Below, piece by piece: positions 1 through 8,162 of a stretch of DNA of 33,742 nt. The first letter of the stretch is position 1. Each line of letters starts with the position of its first letter. The position numbers and the translations under genes are program-made. The notes under the pieces are model-generated. The model saw only the letters and a list, made by a program, of their open reading frames with translations. It was not told the DNA's origin and made no database searches. The DNA comes from Candidatus Omnitrophota bacterium (GTDB lineage: Bacteria > Omnitrophota > Gorgyraeia > 2-02-FULL-51-18), in contig JAJVIE010000020.1 in NCBI GenBank assembly GCA_022072175.1, positions 7,070 through 40,811 of the forward strand, in the 5' to 3' direction.

Positions 1-189
1 GCGAAATTGCAGGCGGAAAATTTCGAGTTGCAGCGCAAGGTGTTGGCGCTGGAGATGGAAAATGCGTGGCTGCGGCGCGAGCTGCGCTCGCATGGGATTG
101 AGATTCTGCCGTTGCCGGATGAGATTCACGGTTTGCAAGGAAAAGTGGAACTGTCGGGTTTGCCCGACAGGGAAACCGACAGGGAGTAG
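1..189 (+). CDS. C-terminal part of a coiled-coil protein (5' end outside window)
   Basis: The frame is open from base 1, so the gene begins upstream of the window; an in-frame TTG at base 7 is probably internal. The visible 62 residues begin with a heptad-like stretch rich in L, E and R (LQRKVLALEMENAWLRREL), consistent with a coiled coil or leucine zipper. A proline-rich, then charged tail follows and ends in DRETDRE. The stop codon at 187-189 overlaps the Shine-Dalgarno sequence of the next gene, so the two are probably co-translated. I do not recognise the family; a DNA-binding or spanin-like protein are both possible. Confidence 0.5.
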   Translation, partial: AKLQAENFELQRKVLALEMENAWLRRELRSHGIEILPLPDEIHGLQGKVELSGLPDRETDRE

Positions 190-197
190 GAGGAATC

Positions 198-641
198 ATG
201 GTGCAGTTTCGTTTTGTATCCACGTTGATAGTGGTAGTGGTGTTGGCGGCATTGGTGGGCGCGGCGGTGCCTGCATTGGCGGCAGGGAACGCGCAGTCTG
301 CGCCTATCGAAAACTCGATTTTCCCAGCGTTGCTGCAAGTGGCGCTTATCATGCTTATCGCACAGGGGTTGAAATCGCTGCTCGCGGCGCTCGGTGGGAC
401 GAATGATGATGGAACGCCGAAATATGACTTGCGCGGGCGCGAGGCGGCGATTGCGTACATTGGGGTTGGCATCATCGTCTATGCGGTTGAAAAATTTGTG
501 ATGCCCGCGCTTTCGGCGGCGAACGCAGCAGCAGTGACGGATTTTTTGCAGGTGCTTGCGCTGCTCTTGGCGGGTTCGGGATTGTTTAGCATGACGAGCG
601 CGTTTCGGGTTCAATCGAACGGAGTGCGTTCGCAGAAATAG
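198..641 (+). CDS. small multi-pass membrane protein, holin-like
   Basis: This 147-residue protein has four hydrophobic segments at about residues 6-28, 41-65, 83-106 and 113-135. The first resembles a signal peptide or signal anchor, with an AxA-type stretch (PALAAG) near residue 28. A short charged loop (GGTNDDGTPKYDLRGRE) separates segments 2 and 3, and the tail is basic. The start is supported by AGGAGG at 188-193. Size, topology and position before a terminator fit a holin or another small phage membrane protein, but no family motif proves it, and no endolysin gene lies next to it in the window. Confidence 0.55.
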   Translation: MVQFRFVSTLIVVVVLAALVGAAVPALAAGNAQSAPIENSIFPALLQVALIMLIAQGLKSLLAALGGTNDDGTPKYDLRGREAAIAYIGVGIIVYAVEKFVMPALSAANAAAVTDFLQVLALLLAGSGLFSMTSAFRVQSNGVRSQK

Positions 642-649
642 AGCAAGAT

Positions 650-705
650 AACCGCGTGTCCGCGTTGGCAGAGTTCTGACGCGGGGCGCGGTTTTGTCGT
701 TTTGG
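650..705 (+). terminator. rho-independent terminator-like hairpin
   Basis: AACCGCG and CCGCGT (650-665) pair with ACGCGG and CGCGGTT (679-693), giving about 13 bp of GC-rich stem with a small internal loop. It is followed by TTTTGTCGTTTT. It lies after the membrane-protein gene and directly abuts the start of the methyltransferase gene, so it could end the upstream transcript or act as an attenuator. Confidence 0.65.
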
Positions 706-706
706 C

Positions 707-2035
707 ATGGCACGCAAATCTAAACCTGCCCGTTCACGGCGCGTGGCGTTGAAATTGGACCCGCGCAATGCGCGTTTGCACGGTGAGAGAAACAAGTCGG
801 TCATTCGGCAGTCGCTCGAGGAGGTTGGCGCGTTTCGCAGTATCGCGGTGGATGGCGACAACGTCATTCGGGCAGGGAATGGCGTGTTCGAGCAGGCGCA
901 GCAGTTGGGCTTGCGCGTGCGTGTGATTGAGGCGCAGCCCGACGAATTGATTGCGGTCAAGCGCAAGGATTTGCGAGGCAAGCGCGCGGAACGCGCGGCG
1001 ATTTTGGACAATCGGGCGGGCGAGTTGGCGGAATGGGACACAGGGATTCTCGCCGAGATTGCCAAGAATGAGCGCGATTTGTTGGACGGGTTGTGGAACG
1101 ATGCCGAACTCGGTGAACTGCTGCAGAACGCGCAAGAGATTGTGCTGGAGGAGTCGGTTGACCCTGACGAGCTCGTTGACCGCGCGGCGGAGTTTCAGAA
1201 AAAATGGCGCGTGCAGCAGGGCGATTTGTTTGAGATTCCGAGCAAGACGACGCCAAAGAAGTGTCATCGCTTGCAGTGTGGTGACAGCACGAATGCGAGC
1301 GATGTGACGCGATTGATGAACGGGCAAAAAGCCGCGTTGATGTCTACGGACCCGCCCTACTTGATTAACTATACCGGGGCGGGGCGTCCGAAAAAGAATG
1401 GGAGCAGCGGCGGCAAGGATTGGAGCGACAAGTACCGCGAGGTGAAGGGCGAGGAGCGAGAAACGTTTTTGTCGCGTTGTTTTTCGCAATGGCTGCCGCA
1501 TCTGCGCGATAACGCGGCATGGTTCGTGTGGCACGCGCACCAAACGCAAACGCTTTTCGAGCGGGAATTGACAAAGCTGGGTCTGCTGATTGTACAGCAG
1601 ATGATTTGGGTCAAGCCCACATCCACGATGACCTATTCGATTTATGGCTGGCAGCACGAGCCGTGTTTCTTTGGATGGAAAAAGGGACACAAGCCGTTTG
1701 TCGCCAAAGGTTGGTTCAAAGACCAAAGCCATACGACGGTGTGGGTGATTGATTTCGACGGGAAACGGCGCATGGTGGGCAACGCGCATCCGACGCAAAA
1801 GCCGCTTGAAATTTTTGCGCGCCCGATTCGCGGGCACACGCTGCCCGGCGACATTTGCGCGGAGCCGTTCAGCGGAAGCGGCAGTCAATTGGTCGCGGGC
1901 GAGATGTGCGGACGCATTGTGTATGCCAATGAGGTTACGCCTGAATTTGTGGCAGTGGCATTGGAGCGATTATCACTGTTGGGCTTGGAGCCGCGCCGAG
2001 TGAGCGGACGAACTCCGTCCGAGATTACGCGTTGA
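707..2035 (+). CDS. ParB-like domain / DNA methyltransferase fusion
   Basis: The protein has 442 residues and two parts. Residues about 12-140 look like a ParB/Srx-type domain (RKSIAVDGDN-like region, AGNGVFEQAQQLG). Residues about 170-430 form a DNA adenine or N4-cytosine methyltransferase. The catalytic motif DPPY is at 215-218, HPTQKP at 361-366 and the AdoMet-binding motif FSGSGS at 388-393, giving the motif order of beta-class enzymes. Such fusions are common in phages just upstream of terminase genes. The likely role is methylating phage DNA to evade host restriction; the target site cannot be read from sequence. No good Shine-Dalgarno precedes the ATG, which sits right after a hairpin with a T-rich tail. 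Confidence 0.85.
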   Translation: MARKSKPARSRRVALKLDPRNARLHGERNKSVIRQSLEEVGAFRSIAVDGDNVIRAGNGVFEQAQQLGLRVRVIEAQPDELIAVKRKDLRGKRAERAAILDNRAGELAEWDTGILAEIAKNERDLLDGLWNDAELGELLQNAQEIVLEESVDPDELVDRAAEFQKKWRVQQGDLFEIPSKTTPKKCHRLQCGDSTNASDVTRLMNGQKAALMSTDPPYLINYTGAGRPKKNGSSGGKDWSDKYREVKGEERETFLSRCFSQWLPHLRDNAAWFVWHAHQTQTLFERELTKLGLLIVQQMIWVKPTSTMTYSIYGWQHEPCFFGWKKGHKPFVAKGWFKDQSHTTVWVIDFDGKRRMVGNAHPTQKPLEIFARPIRGHTLPGDICAEPFSGSGSQLVAGEMCGRIVYANEVTPEFVAVALERLSLLGLEPRRVSGRTPSEITR

Positions 2036-2072
2036 AAGTTTCATTTCTGGCACACTCGGCGGGAAATGGCGA

Positions 2073-2639
2073 GTGCGTGTTTTGCGAGATGGCACAAATG
2101 CCCCACCTAAAAAAAGGGGCAAGGGAATTACGACGGATTGGCGCGATGGTTTTTTGGCGGCGCTGCGTAATTCGGCGAATGTGCGGGCGGCATGTCAGAA
2201 GGTCGGAATTGACCGACGCACCGCGTATCGCCAACGCGAGAGGGATGCAGAGTTCGCAGCGCAGTGGGATGAGGCAATCCAGGACGCGTGTGACATTCTC
2301 GAAGCGGAAGCATGGACGCGGGCGCGCGGCGGTTCGGATTTGCTGCTCATCTTTTTGCTGAAGGCGCATCGCCCTGAAAAGTATCGGGAAACTTCGCGGT
2401 ATGAGGTGACAGGCGCGCAGGGCAAGGCGATTCAGATTGAGGATGTCGAGCAAGTGCGGCGCGCGCGATGGGCGGAGATTATGCCGACGCTGACGCGGCT
2501 GATGACCGAAGGGCAAAAGGTAACAATCATTGACCAAAACACGGCAGCGCAAGGGGAAAGCGAAGGAAGGGCGTCCGACGTTATTGACGCCGCAGATTCA
2601 AAGGAAAATCATCGCGATGATTCGGCAGGGCGCGTTTGA
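2073..2639 (+). CDS. small terminase-like protein 1 (helix-turn-helix)
   Basis: This 188-residue product has a helix-turn-helix near the N terminus (FLAALRNSANVRAACQKVGI then DRRTAYRQRERD), as in phage small terminase subunits that recognise packaging sites. Residues about 130-145 carry RARWAEIMPTLTRLM, matching KKRWAEVAPVLKLAM at the end of the next gene, so the two look paralogous. The last ~37 residues overlap the next gene in another frame and are probably not conserved. The start is taken as GTG with a weak GGCGGG upstream; an A7 run at 2107-2113 leaves some doubt about the N terminus. Confidence 0.7.
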   Translation: MRVLRDGTNAPPKKRGKGITTDWRDGFLAALRNSANVRAACQKVGIDRRTAYRQRERDAEFAAQWDEAIQDACDILEAEAWTRARGGSDLLLIFLLKAHRPEKYRETSRYEVTGAQGKAIQIEDVEQVRRARWAEIMPTLTRLMTEGQKVTIIDQNTAAQGESEGRASDVIDAADSKENHRDDSAGRV

Positions 2640-3012
2640 TTGGGTGGCAGCGCAGGCGGCAGGCATCGCGCCGACGACATTTCGAGAGTGGATGGCGCGC
2701 GGTGAAGGGCGGGACCCAGAGCGTCCACCAACAAATGAGTATGCCGCGTTTGCCGCGCAGGTTCGACAAGCCCGCGCGGCGGCGCGCTCGAAGGCAGAAA
2801 TTACGGTGCGGCAGGACAATCCGCTGGCATGGCTGCGTTACGGTCCGGGGCGCGATAAACCGAATGAGCCGGGATGGACGGAGAGCGCGCAAGTGAGTCA
2901 CGATGTTTCGGGTGAGGTCGTGGTAGTGGACATGGAAGCGGTGAAGAAAAAGAGGTGGGCGGAGGTTGCGCCTGTGTTGAAGTTGGCGATGAAGGCGAAG
3001 CGCGATGAATGA
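2530..3012 (+). CDS. small terminase-like protein 2 (helix-turn-helix)
   Basis: This 160-residue protein starts with a basic stretch and the typical small-terminase pattern GRPTLLTPQIQRKI, then a helix-turn-helix (AAQAAGIAPTTFREWMARGE). An Ala/Arg-rich helix and the segment NPLAWLRYGPGRDKP follow, which is common in these proteins. The GRPT region argues for the TTG start at 2530, giving a 110-nt overlap with the preceding gene; AAAAGG lies about 9 nt upstream. The stop overlaps the large-terminase start as ATGA. It is the better candidate for the true TerS because it is directly coupled to TerL. Confidence 0.75.
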   Translation: MTKTRQRKGKAKEGRPTLLTPQIQRKIIAMIRQGAFDWVAAQAAGIAPTTFREWMARGEGRDPERPPTNEYAAFAAQVRQARAAARSKAEITVRQDNPLAWLRYGPGRDKPNEPGWTESAQVSHDVSGEVVVVDMEAVKKKRWAEVAPVLKLAMKAKRDE

Positions 3013-4490
3013 TGGATTTCGATTCGGCGCTGACGATTTCGCCCGACGATTTGTCGCCGCGATTTGTTTTGCTCGTTGAACATTTGGACTTGCCCGAAGC
3101 GGCGGGGGACCCGTCCGCGCATTGGGATTTTCATCAACTGCAGTTCCTTAATAATCTACACCCCTTAACGCATGATACCAAGTCGCGTCAGATTGCATGG
3201 TCGTGGACGGCGGCGGCGGACTCGGTCGCGCGCGGGATTTTGGTGCCGCGTTCGCTGTCTATTTTTGTTTCGATAAATCTGGATGAGGCGCAGGAAAAGA
3301 TTCGGTATGCGAAGCAGATTATCGAGGCGCTGGATGCGGAGGTGCGTCCGCGATTACTGACCGAGAATCGGTATGAACTTGAATTTGCAAATGGCAGTCG
3401 TTTGATTTCGCATCCGTGCCGGCCGGTGCGCGGCAAAGCCAGAGCCACAGTCTATTTGGATGAGTTCGCGCATTATCCGAAGGACCGCGAAATTTATACG
3501 TCGGCGTTGCCTGTAATGACGCGCGGCGGGGCGGTGCATATCGGTTCGTCGCCGTTGGGCGGGAGCGGCGTGTTTTGGGAAATCGGCGATCAAAAGTTGC
3601 GCGCGTATCCCGGCTATCAGCGGCGCGTGATTCCGTGGTGGCAGGTGGCGGGTCTGTGCAACGATGTGGAGCAGGCGTTAGACCTCGCGCCTTTGATGCT
3701 CACAGAGGAGCGAGTCAGAAAATTCGGTTCGCCGCGGCTGATTGATATTTTCGAGAACATGATTCTCGAAGATTTTCAACAGGAATATGAGTGCGCGTAT
3801 CAGGATGAGCAAGAGGCGTGGATTGCGTGGGATGAGATTAAGCGGAATCAGGTGAGCGCGCAGAACGAACAATTGTGGTTTCGGCAGGCGCGCAGCGTCG
3901 AGGGCGCGCTGGCGGTGATTGACGAGGTGGCGGACGCGGTGCAGCGCGCGCAGATTGAACCCGTTTTGTTTGGCGGAATGGACGTGGGGCGGCAGCGCAA
4001 TTTGTCTGAAATTGTTTTGGTGGGCAAGTCGTCCACGGCGCAACTGCCGTATCGCTTGGGCGTGAGTTTGGCGAATACGGAATTTGACGACCAACGCGCA
4101 GTGGCGCGCAAGATGCTGGAACGGCTGCCGATTGTGCAGATGCTGATTGACAGAAACGGGTTGGGGATGCAGTTGGCGGAGCAATTGCACGGGCAGTATG
4201 GCGACCGCGCGGTGGGTGTGGATTTTACGAATGAGACGAAGAGCTTGTGGGCAGTGGAATTGAAGGTGCGGATGCAGCGCGGGGATGTGCCGATTCCGTT
4301 GGAGCGGGAATTGTCGTACCAGATTCACAGTATCAAGAAAATTATCACGGCGGCGAAAAACGCGGTGTTTGATACCAAGCGGAATGAGAAGCACCATGCG
4401 GACAAGTTCTGGGCGTTGGCGTTGGCGGTGTGGGCGGCGCGCAGCGCGCAGCAGACGCAGCGCGCTGGTGTGGTGAGTTGGCGGAAATGA
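3009..4490 (+). CDS. terminase large subunit (packaging ATPase and nuclease)
   Basis: This is a 493-residue DNA-packaging motor. The N-terminal ATPase has a deviant Walker A (TKSRQIAWSW, 57-66), Walker B VYLDEFAHY (148-156) and a coupling-type motif HIGSSPLGGSG (177-187). The C-terminal RNase H-like nuclease shows GGMDVGR (Asp325), IDRNGLG (Asp381) and HHADKFWALA (Asp465), the expected acidic triad. The length is normal for phage TerL. ATGA overlap couples it to the small-terminase gene. It acts at the portal vertex, cutting concatemeric DNA and pumping it into the prohead. The family is clear; the packaging mode (cos or pac) cannot be read from sequence. Confidence 0.95.
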   Translation: MMDFDSALTISPDDLSPRFVLLVEHLDLPEAAGDPSAHWDFHQLQFLNNLHPLTHDTKSRQIAWSWTAAADSVARGILVPRSLSIFVSINLDEAQEKIRYAKQIIEALDAEVRPRLLTENRYELEFANGSRLISHPCRPVRGKARATVYLDEFAHYPKDREIYTSALPVMTRGGAVHIGSSPLGGSGVFWEIGDQKLRAYPGYQRRVIPWWQVAGLCNDVEQALDLAPLMLTEERVRKFGSPRLIDIFENMILEDFQQEYECAYQDEQEAWIAWDEIKRNQVSAQNEQLWFRQARSVEGALAVIDEVADAVQRAQIEPVLFGGMDVGRQRNLSEIVLVGKSSTAQLPYRLGVSLANTEFDDQRAVARKMLERLPIVQMLIDRNGLGMQLAEQLHGQYGDRAVGVDFTNETKSLWAVELKVRMQRGDVPIPLERELSYQIHSIKKIITAAKNAVFDTKRNEKHHADKFWALALAVWAARSAQQTQRAGVVSWRK

Positions 4491-4504
4491 GGACAGGGAC
4501 ACTT

Positions 4505-4546
4505 CGTTTCGGTTACGAAACAAGCATTAGGGCACTGGGGCATTAG
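4505..4546 (+). repeat. spacer module: CGTTTCGGTTACGAAAC hairpin plus GGCACTGGGGCATTAG
   Basis: The gap between terminase and portal genes contains GTTTCG-GTTA-CGAAAC (4506-4521), a 6-bp hairpin followed by AAGCA. GGCACTGGGGCATTAG follows at 4531-4546. The hairpin unit recurs at 10032 and 10436, and the second unit recurs in many other gaps. Confidence 0.8.
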
Positions 4547-4552
4547 ACACCT

Positions 4553-6049
4553 ATGGCGTTACCGAATGTGGCGATTCCGAATTTGCTGATGCCGTCGTCG
4601 GATGTGAAGGCGGCGGCGGAGTTGGCGTATTTGCAGTTTCTTGCCGATGAGGAGATGGCGCGCCAGCGGGCGATTTTGAAGGCGCGGCAGTATCACGACG
4701 GGGAGCATTTGACGTTTTTGACGGAACGTCTGCGCCAGTTTCTCGCGGTGGACGACAGCATGGTGTTTCGGATGAATGTGTGCCGCGGGGTGGTGATGGC
4801 GGTCGCCGAGCGTTTGATTGTGAATGGCTTTTCGTGCGCGGATGAGAAGGAATACGAATCCGCGACGCAGGCGCAGTGGGCGCAAGGCATCTGGCAGCAA
4901 TCGGACATGGATGAAAAGGCGGACGATGTGCATGAGGACGCGCTGGCGGAGAGTGAGCATTTTGTGATTGTGGATTGGGATGCAGACCCTTCGACGGGAG
5001 TGGTACCCAACTCCAGCGGGCGTCCGCGCTTTACGCCGCATCCACGTTTTGTGGACGTGATGGTGGGCGGGGATGGTTTTGGCGTGAAGATGGTGTATCC
5101 CGACGACGATTACAACCAAGCGCCGCTGTACGCTGTGAAACGGTGGACGGAGGACTCTGACGGACGGAACGCACGGCAGCGAATGACGCTTTACTACCCC
5201 GACCGCGTCGAGAAGTATGCGATGGACGGCGCGCGATGGGTGCAGACGTTGGACGCAGGTGATTCGGCGTGGCCGATTGCGTGGAAAGACAAAGCGGGCA
5301 AGCCGCTGGGGATTCCTGTAATTCATTTTCGGAACCGGAAACTGCGCGCGGAGCAATGGGACGCGATTCCCTTGCAAGATGCAATCAATAAATCGTTGAT
5401 TGATTTGCTGGCAGGTGCGGATACGTCGGCGTTTCGGATTTTGTATGCGTTGGGTTTTATTCCGACAAGCGATGGGAACGCGCCGAAAGATGATGGGTCG
5501 AATTTGCTTGCGGTCGAGCCGGGCGGGTTTGTGTGGACGGCGAAATCGCGCAGTGAGGCGGAGATTGGTGCGATTGAGCCAGCGGATTTGTCCAAGATGC
5601 TCGAAGTGCTGCATCAATTGGTGATGTGGCTGGCGGTGGTGACGGATACGCCGTCGAGCCGTTATCAGTTTTCAGGGCAGATTGCGGCGGAAGGGACATT
5701 GAAGCAGCAGGAAGCGCCGCTGTTGGCAAAGACGCGGAAGCGGCAGGTGTCGTTCGGGAATGCGTGGGCGCGGTGCATGGCGATGGCGCGGCGCATCTCG
5801 AATACATTCGGCAATACCGATTTTGATGAATCGTTCGCGTTCACGACGTTGTGGGCGGACGCGCAGCCGCGCAATGAGAAAGAGCATATTGAGACGGTGG
5901 CGTTGAAGCGAGAGAAGTTGGGCATTACGCAGGAACAAGCGTGGCGCGAGGCGGATTACGACGAAGAGACGATTCAACAGATGAAAGATTCGGATGAGTA
6001 TCAGGCGAAGTTGGGAATGATGAAGTTGGGGTTGAACGCGGAGAGTTAG
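4553..6049 (+). CDS. portal protein (SPP1 gp6-like)
   Basis: This 498-residue protein lies directly after the large terminase, the usual portal position, and has the usual portal length. Features that fit the SPP1 gp6/DUF1483-type portal group are a mid-protein RLIVNGF region, GIPVIHFRNRKL, AINKSLIDLLAGADT, and late segments QIAAEGTLKQQEAPLLAKTRKRQ and FGNAWARCM. It should form the dodecameric ring through which DNA enters and to which the connector proteins attach. The start is ATG at 4553; the upstream spacer gives no strong Shine-Dalgarno. The protein ends in an acidic and helical tail (EETIQQMKDSDEYQ). Confidence 0.9.
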   Translation: MALPNVAIPNLLMPSSDVKAAAELAYLQFLADEEMARQRAILKARQYHDGEHLTFLTERLRQFLAVDDSMVFRMNVCRGVVMAVAERLIVNGFSCADEKEYESATQAQWAQGIWQQSDMDEKADDVHEDALAESEHFVIVDWDADPSTGVVPNSSGRPRFTPHPRFVDVMVGGDGFGVKMVYPDDDYNQAPLYAVKRWTEDSDGRNARQRMTLYYPDRVEKYAMDGARWVQTLDAGDSAWPIAWKDKAGKPLGIPVIHFRNRKLRAEQWDAIPLQDAINKSLIDLLAGADTSAFRILYALGFIPTSDGNAPKDDGSNLLAVEPGGFVWTAKSRSEAEIGAIEPADLSKMLEVLHQLVMWLAVVTDTPSSRYQFSGQIAAEGTLKQQEAPLLAKTRKRQVSFGNAWARCMAMARRISNTFGNTDFDESFAFTTLWADAQPRNEKEHIETVALKREKLGITQEQAWREADYDEETIQQMKDSDEYQAKLGMMKLGLNAES

Positions 6050-6085
6050 GGCATTGGGGCACTGGGGCATTAGGACGTTGGGGTG
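6050..6085 (+). repeat. spacer module between portal and minor head genes
   Basis: The gap reads as GGGCATTGGGGCACTGGGGC followed by ATTAGGACGTTGGGG. It contains GGCACTGGGGCATTAG at 6058-6073, identical to the copies at 4531 and 6973. Confidence 0.8.
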
Positions 6086-6092
6086 TTGAGCG

Positions 6093-6953
6093 ATGGCGAC
6101 GGAACATGCGCGAGCGGTGAAGGCGGGACTGCGAACGAACGCGGAGTTGAAAGTTTTGTTCGACAAGTTGGGGAATGAGGAGCATCCGCGCGGGTTCGTG
6201 TTGTCGGCGTATCGGGAGGCGCGCAAGGCGCTGCGCGGTGAGTTGCAGAATCCCGCTGGCGTGCAACTGACGCTCGGTCATTTGCGATGGACGGTCTTGA
6301 ATGGAGTGGATGCGGCGCTGCAAGAGGCGGCGCAGATTGGCGCGATGCAGGCGATGGCAGAGTTGCAGGCATACGGCATCGAGCGCGCGGACGACTTGTT
6401 TGACTTGAGTACTGTAGACGATGCGCTGCGCGCGATTGGGAATGTGCTGGATGGGCAAGTCAATGCGGTGTGGGCATTGGTGCGGAGCGGCACGGTAGAT
6501 GATTCGCTGATTCTTGGCGATGAATCACACGCGGGGCTGTTGAGACCGAGCAGCGCAATTCAGGAAGCGGTGCGTTGGCTGGCGTTTATTGCGCTGGCGG
6601 CGTATGGGAGCGCGGTAGAGCGGACCGCGAAGCAGAGTGGGCTTGTTTTCAAACGCCAGGCGGTCGCGGCGATTGACGAGCGGACGACGGACTGCTGCCT
6701 GCGCGTGCATGGTCAGGTCGTTGGGTTGAATGAAGATTTCAAATTGACGGGGACGCCGCGTTATGCGGATAGGATGCGGAATCCGCCGTTTCATCCGTAT
6801 TGCAGAACGTCTGTGGTGTTGGTGCGCGATAAGGAAGCAGAGGATGAATTGACGACGGAGATGCGCGATGCGGCAGCGGCGGAACTTGATGCGCGGGCGC
6901 GGACGAAAACGCGGGTGGTGATTCATCCTGCGAACGCGACGAGTCGGAGATGA
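6093..6953 (+). CDS. minor head protein, SPP1 gp7 / Mu gpF family
   Basis: This 286-residue protein has its diagnostic region at residues 193-240: AIDERTTDCCLRVHGQ followed by NPPFHPYCRTSVV. These conserved Cys/His residues (C201, C202, H206, H234, C237) define the SPP1 gp7/Mu gpF head morphogenesis domain. In that family a few copies sit inside the head near the portal and help assembly and DNA ejection. The N-terminal two thirds is helical and Ala-rich. The gene sits between portal and scaffold, the standard place. The C-terminal tail is basic (TKTRVVIHPANATSRR). Confidence 0.88.
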   Translation: MATEHARAVKAGLRTNAELKVLFDKLGNEEHPRGFVLSAYREARKALRGELQNPAGVQLTLGHLRWTVLNGVDAALQEAAQIGAMQAMAELQAYGIERADDLFDLSTVDDALRAIGNVLDGQVNAVWALVRSGTVDDSLILGDESHAGLLRPSSAIQEAVRWLAFIALAAYGSAVERTAKQSGLVFKRQAVAAIDERTTDCCLRVHGQVVGLNEDFKLTGTPRYADRMRNPPFHPYCRTSVVLVRDKEAEDELTTEMRDAAAAELDARARTKTRVVIHPANATSRR

Positions 6954-6955
6954 TG

Positions 6956-7039
6956 GGGCGCTCGGTCACTTGGGCACTGGGGCATTAGGGCATTGGGTGA
7001 TTTGTTTCATTGCGCGGTGAAATTTTATTTTCAATTTTT
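6956..7039 (+). repeat. spacer modules and AT-rich leader before the scaffold gene
   Basis: The gap holds GGGCGCTCGGTCA (6956-6968, identical at 12866-12878) and GGCACTGGGGCATTAG (6973-6988). It also holds a near-palindrome TTCATTGCGCGGTGAA (7006-7021), which differs by two bases from a 16-bp palindrome found elsewhere. An unusually AT-rich run lies at 7020-7039. The last part could be a promoter or a translation-enhancing leader for the capsid genes; no clear -35/-10 pair is visible. Confidence 0.6.
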
Positions 7040-7056
7040 CATGAGGAGTAGCCGAG

Positions 7057-7695
7057 ATGGCAGACGATAAAAAGCCCGCGAAGGGCGAAGAAAACGAGTC
7101 CGAGAAGGACGATAAGACCATCACCGAGACGGAGGGTGGGGCGAGCGAGCAACAGGACGCGCCGAAATCGTTTGACGATGCGCTCAAGGCGATTGCGTCT
7201 TTGAATGAACGCATCAAAGAACTGAACACGGAGTCGAAAAAACATCGGCTGCGCGCAAAGGAACTTGAAAAGCAAGACGAGACGCGCAAAGCCGAAGATG
7301 AGAAAAAGCGGCAAGCGGAATTGAGCGAAGTGGAACGATACAAGGCGCAAGCGGCAGAGTTGGAGAAAAAACATAACCAACTTTTGGAGCAGATGACGAG
7401 GCAGCAAATTCGCGCGAGCGTCGAGAGCCATGCACGTAAGCAAGGGGTGCCAGAAGATAATCTCGAAGATGTGCTGGCGCTGATTGATTTGACGGGCGTG
7501 GAAGTGGACGACGGGAAGGTTGTTGGCGCGGAGGATGCGGTCAAGCAACTGCTAAAGCGCAAGCCGCGCTTGACGCAAGGCGGTTCGGATGGCAAAGGCG
7601 GCGACATCAATGCGACGAATCGCGGCAAGGGCGGGTTGGCACTGAGCGATGAGCAAGAGAAAGAGATTGCGAGTCGCTTTGGAATTAGGAATTGA
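7057..7695 (+). CDS. capsid scaffolding protein
   Basis: This 212-residue, highly charged protein has a long coiled coil at about residues 45-125 (LNERIKELNTESKKHRLRAK and following, with KAQAAELEKKHNQLLEQM). The N terminus is acidic and disordered, and the C-terminal part is basic and Gly-rich (KRKPRLTQGGSDGKGG). This is the standard build of a phage scaffold, and it lies directly before the decoration and major capsid genes. Scaffold proteins direct coat assembly inside the prohead and then leave or are degraded. AGGAG at 7043-7048 supports the ATG start. No protease gene is visible nearby. Confidence 0.85.
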   Translation: MADDKKPAKGEENESEKDDKTITETEGGASEQQDAPKSFDDALKAIASLNERIKELNTESKKHRLRAKELEKQDETRKAEDEKKRQAELSEVERYKAQAAELEKKHNQLLEQMTRQQIRASVESHARKQGVPEDNLEDVLALIDLTGVEVDDGKVVGAEDAVKQLLKRKPRLTQGGSDGKGGDINATNRGKGGLALSDEQEKEIASRFGIRN

Positions 7696-7725
7696 TGCGC
7701 TGAAAGGCGCGAGGAGGTTCTGACA

Positions 7726-8127
7726 ATGGCTGATTTGACGATTACGGCAAAGAGTGTGCGTCCGCTGCCAAATGCGCTGGTGCGCGATTTTATTGCGGGC
7801 GGCACGGTGAATGTCGGCGATTTGGTGTACGTGGACTCGAATGGCAAGGTGCAGCAAGCGAACGCGTCTGCGGCTGGCACGGCAGTGGCGATTGGCATCG
7901 CGGTTGCGGTTGGTTCGCTGGGCGCGACGGCAGCGGCAAGCGGTGATGTGGTGAGTGTCGTGCTCGTTGGCGCGGTGAACGGCTTTTCGAGTTTGACGCC
8001 GGGCGTGAAGGTGTATGTTTCCAACACGGCGGGCAAGTGCGCGGATGCGGCGGGAACGGTGTCAAAGCAAATCGGTTTGACGATTGCGACGGATACGATT
8101 TTGCTGCTGCATACGCCCGCGGCGTAA
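7726..8127 (+). CDS. probable head decoration / capsid cement protein
   Basis: This 133-residue protein is rich in Gly, Ala, Val and Thr. It has beta-strand-like patterns (VNVGDLVYVDSNGKVQQA, ATDTILLLHTPAA) that resemble DUF2190-type capsid decoration proteins. It sits between scaffold and major capsid, where such proteins are usually encoded. It probably binds the outside of the capsid and stabilises it. A GAGGAGG-like Shine-Dalgarno precedes the ATG. The exact family is not certain from sequence alone. Confidence 0.65.
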   Translation: MADLTITAKSVRPLPNALVRDFIAGGTVNVGDLVYVDSNGKVQQANASAAGTAVAIGIAVAVGSLGATAAASGDVVSVVLVGAVNGFSSLTPGVKVYVSNTAGKCADAAGTVSKQIGLTIATDTILLLHTPAA

Positions 8128-8162
8128 TGGACTCGTGAAAAAAGGATGACGGAGGTTTCAAT

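Noticed and set aside
2107-2113. Frameshift at an A7 run near the start of small terminase-like gene 1
   Set aside because: A shift from the ATG at 2091 would give a plausible N terminus, but the GTG at 2073 already gives an open frame, so an error or programmed shift is not needed.
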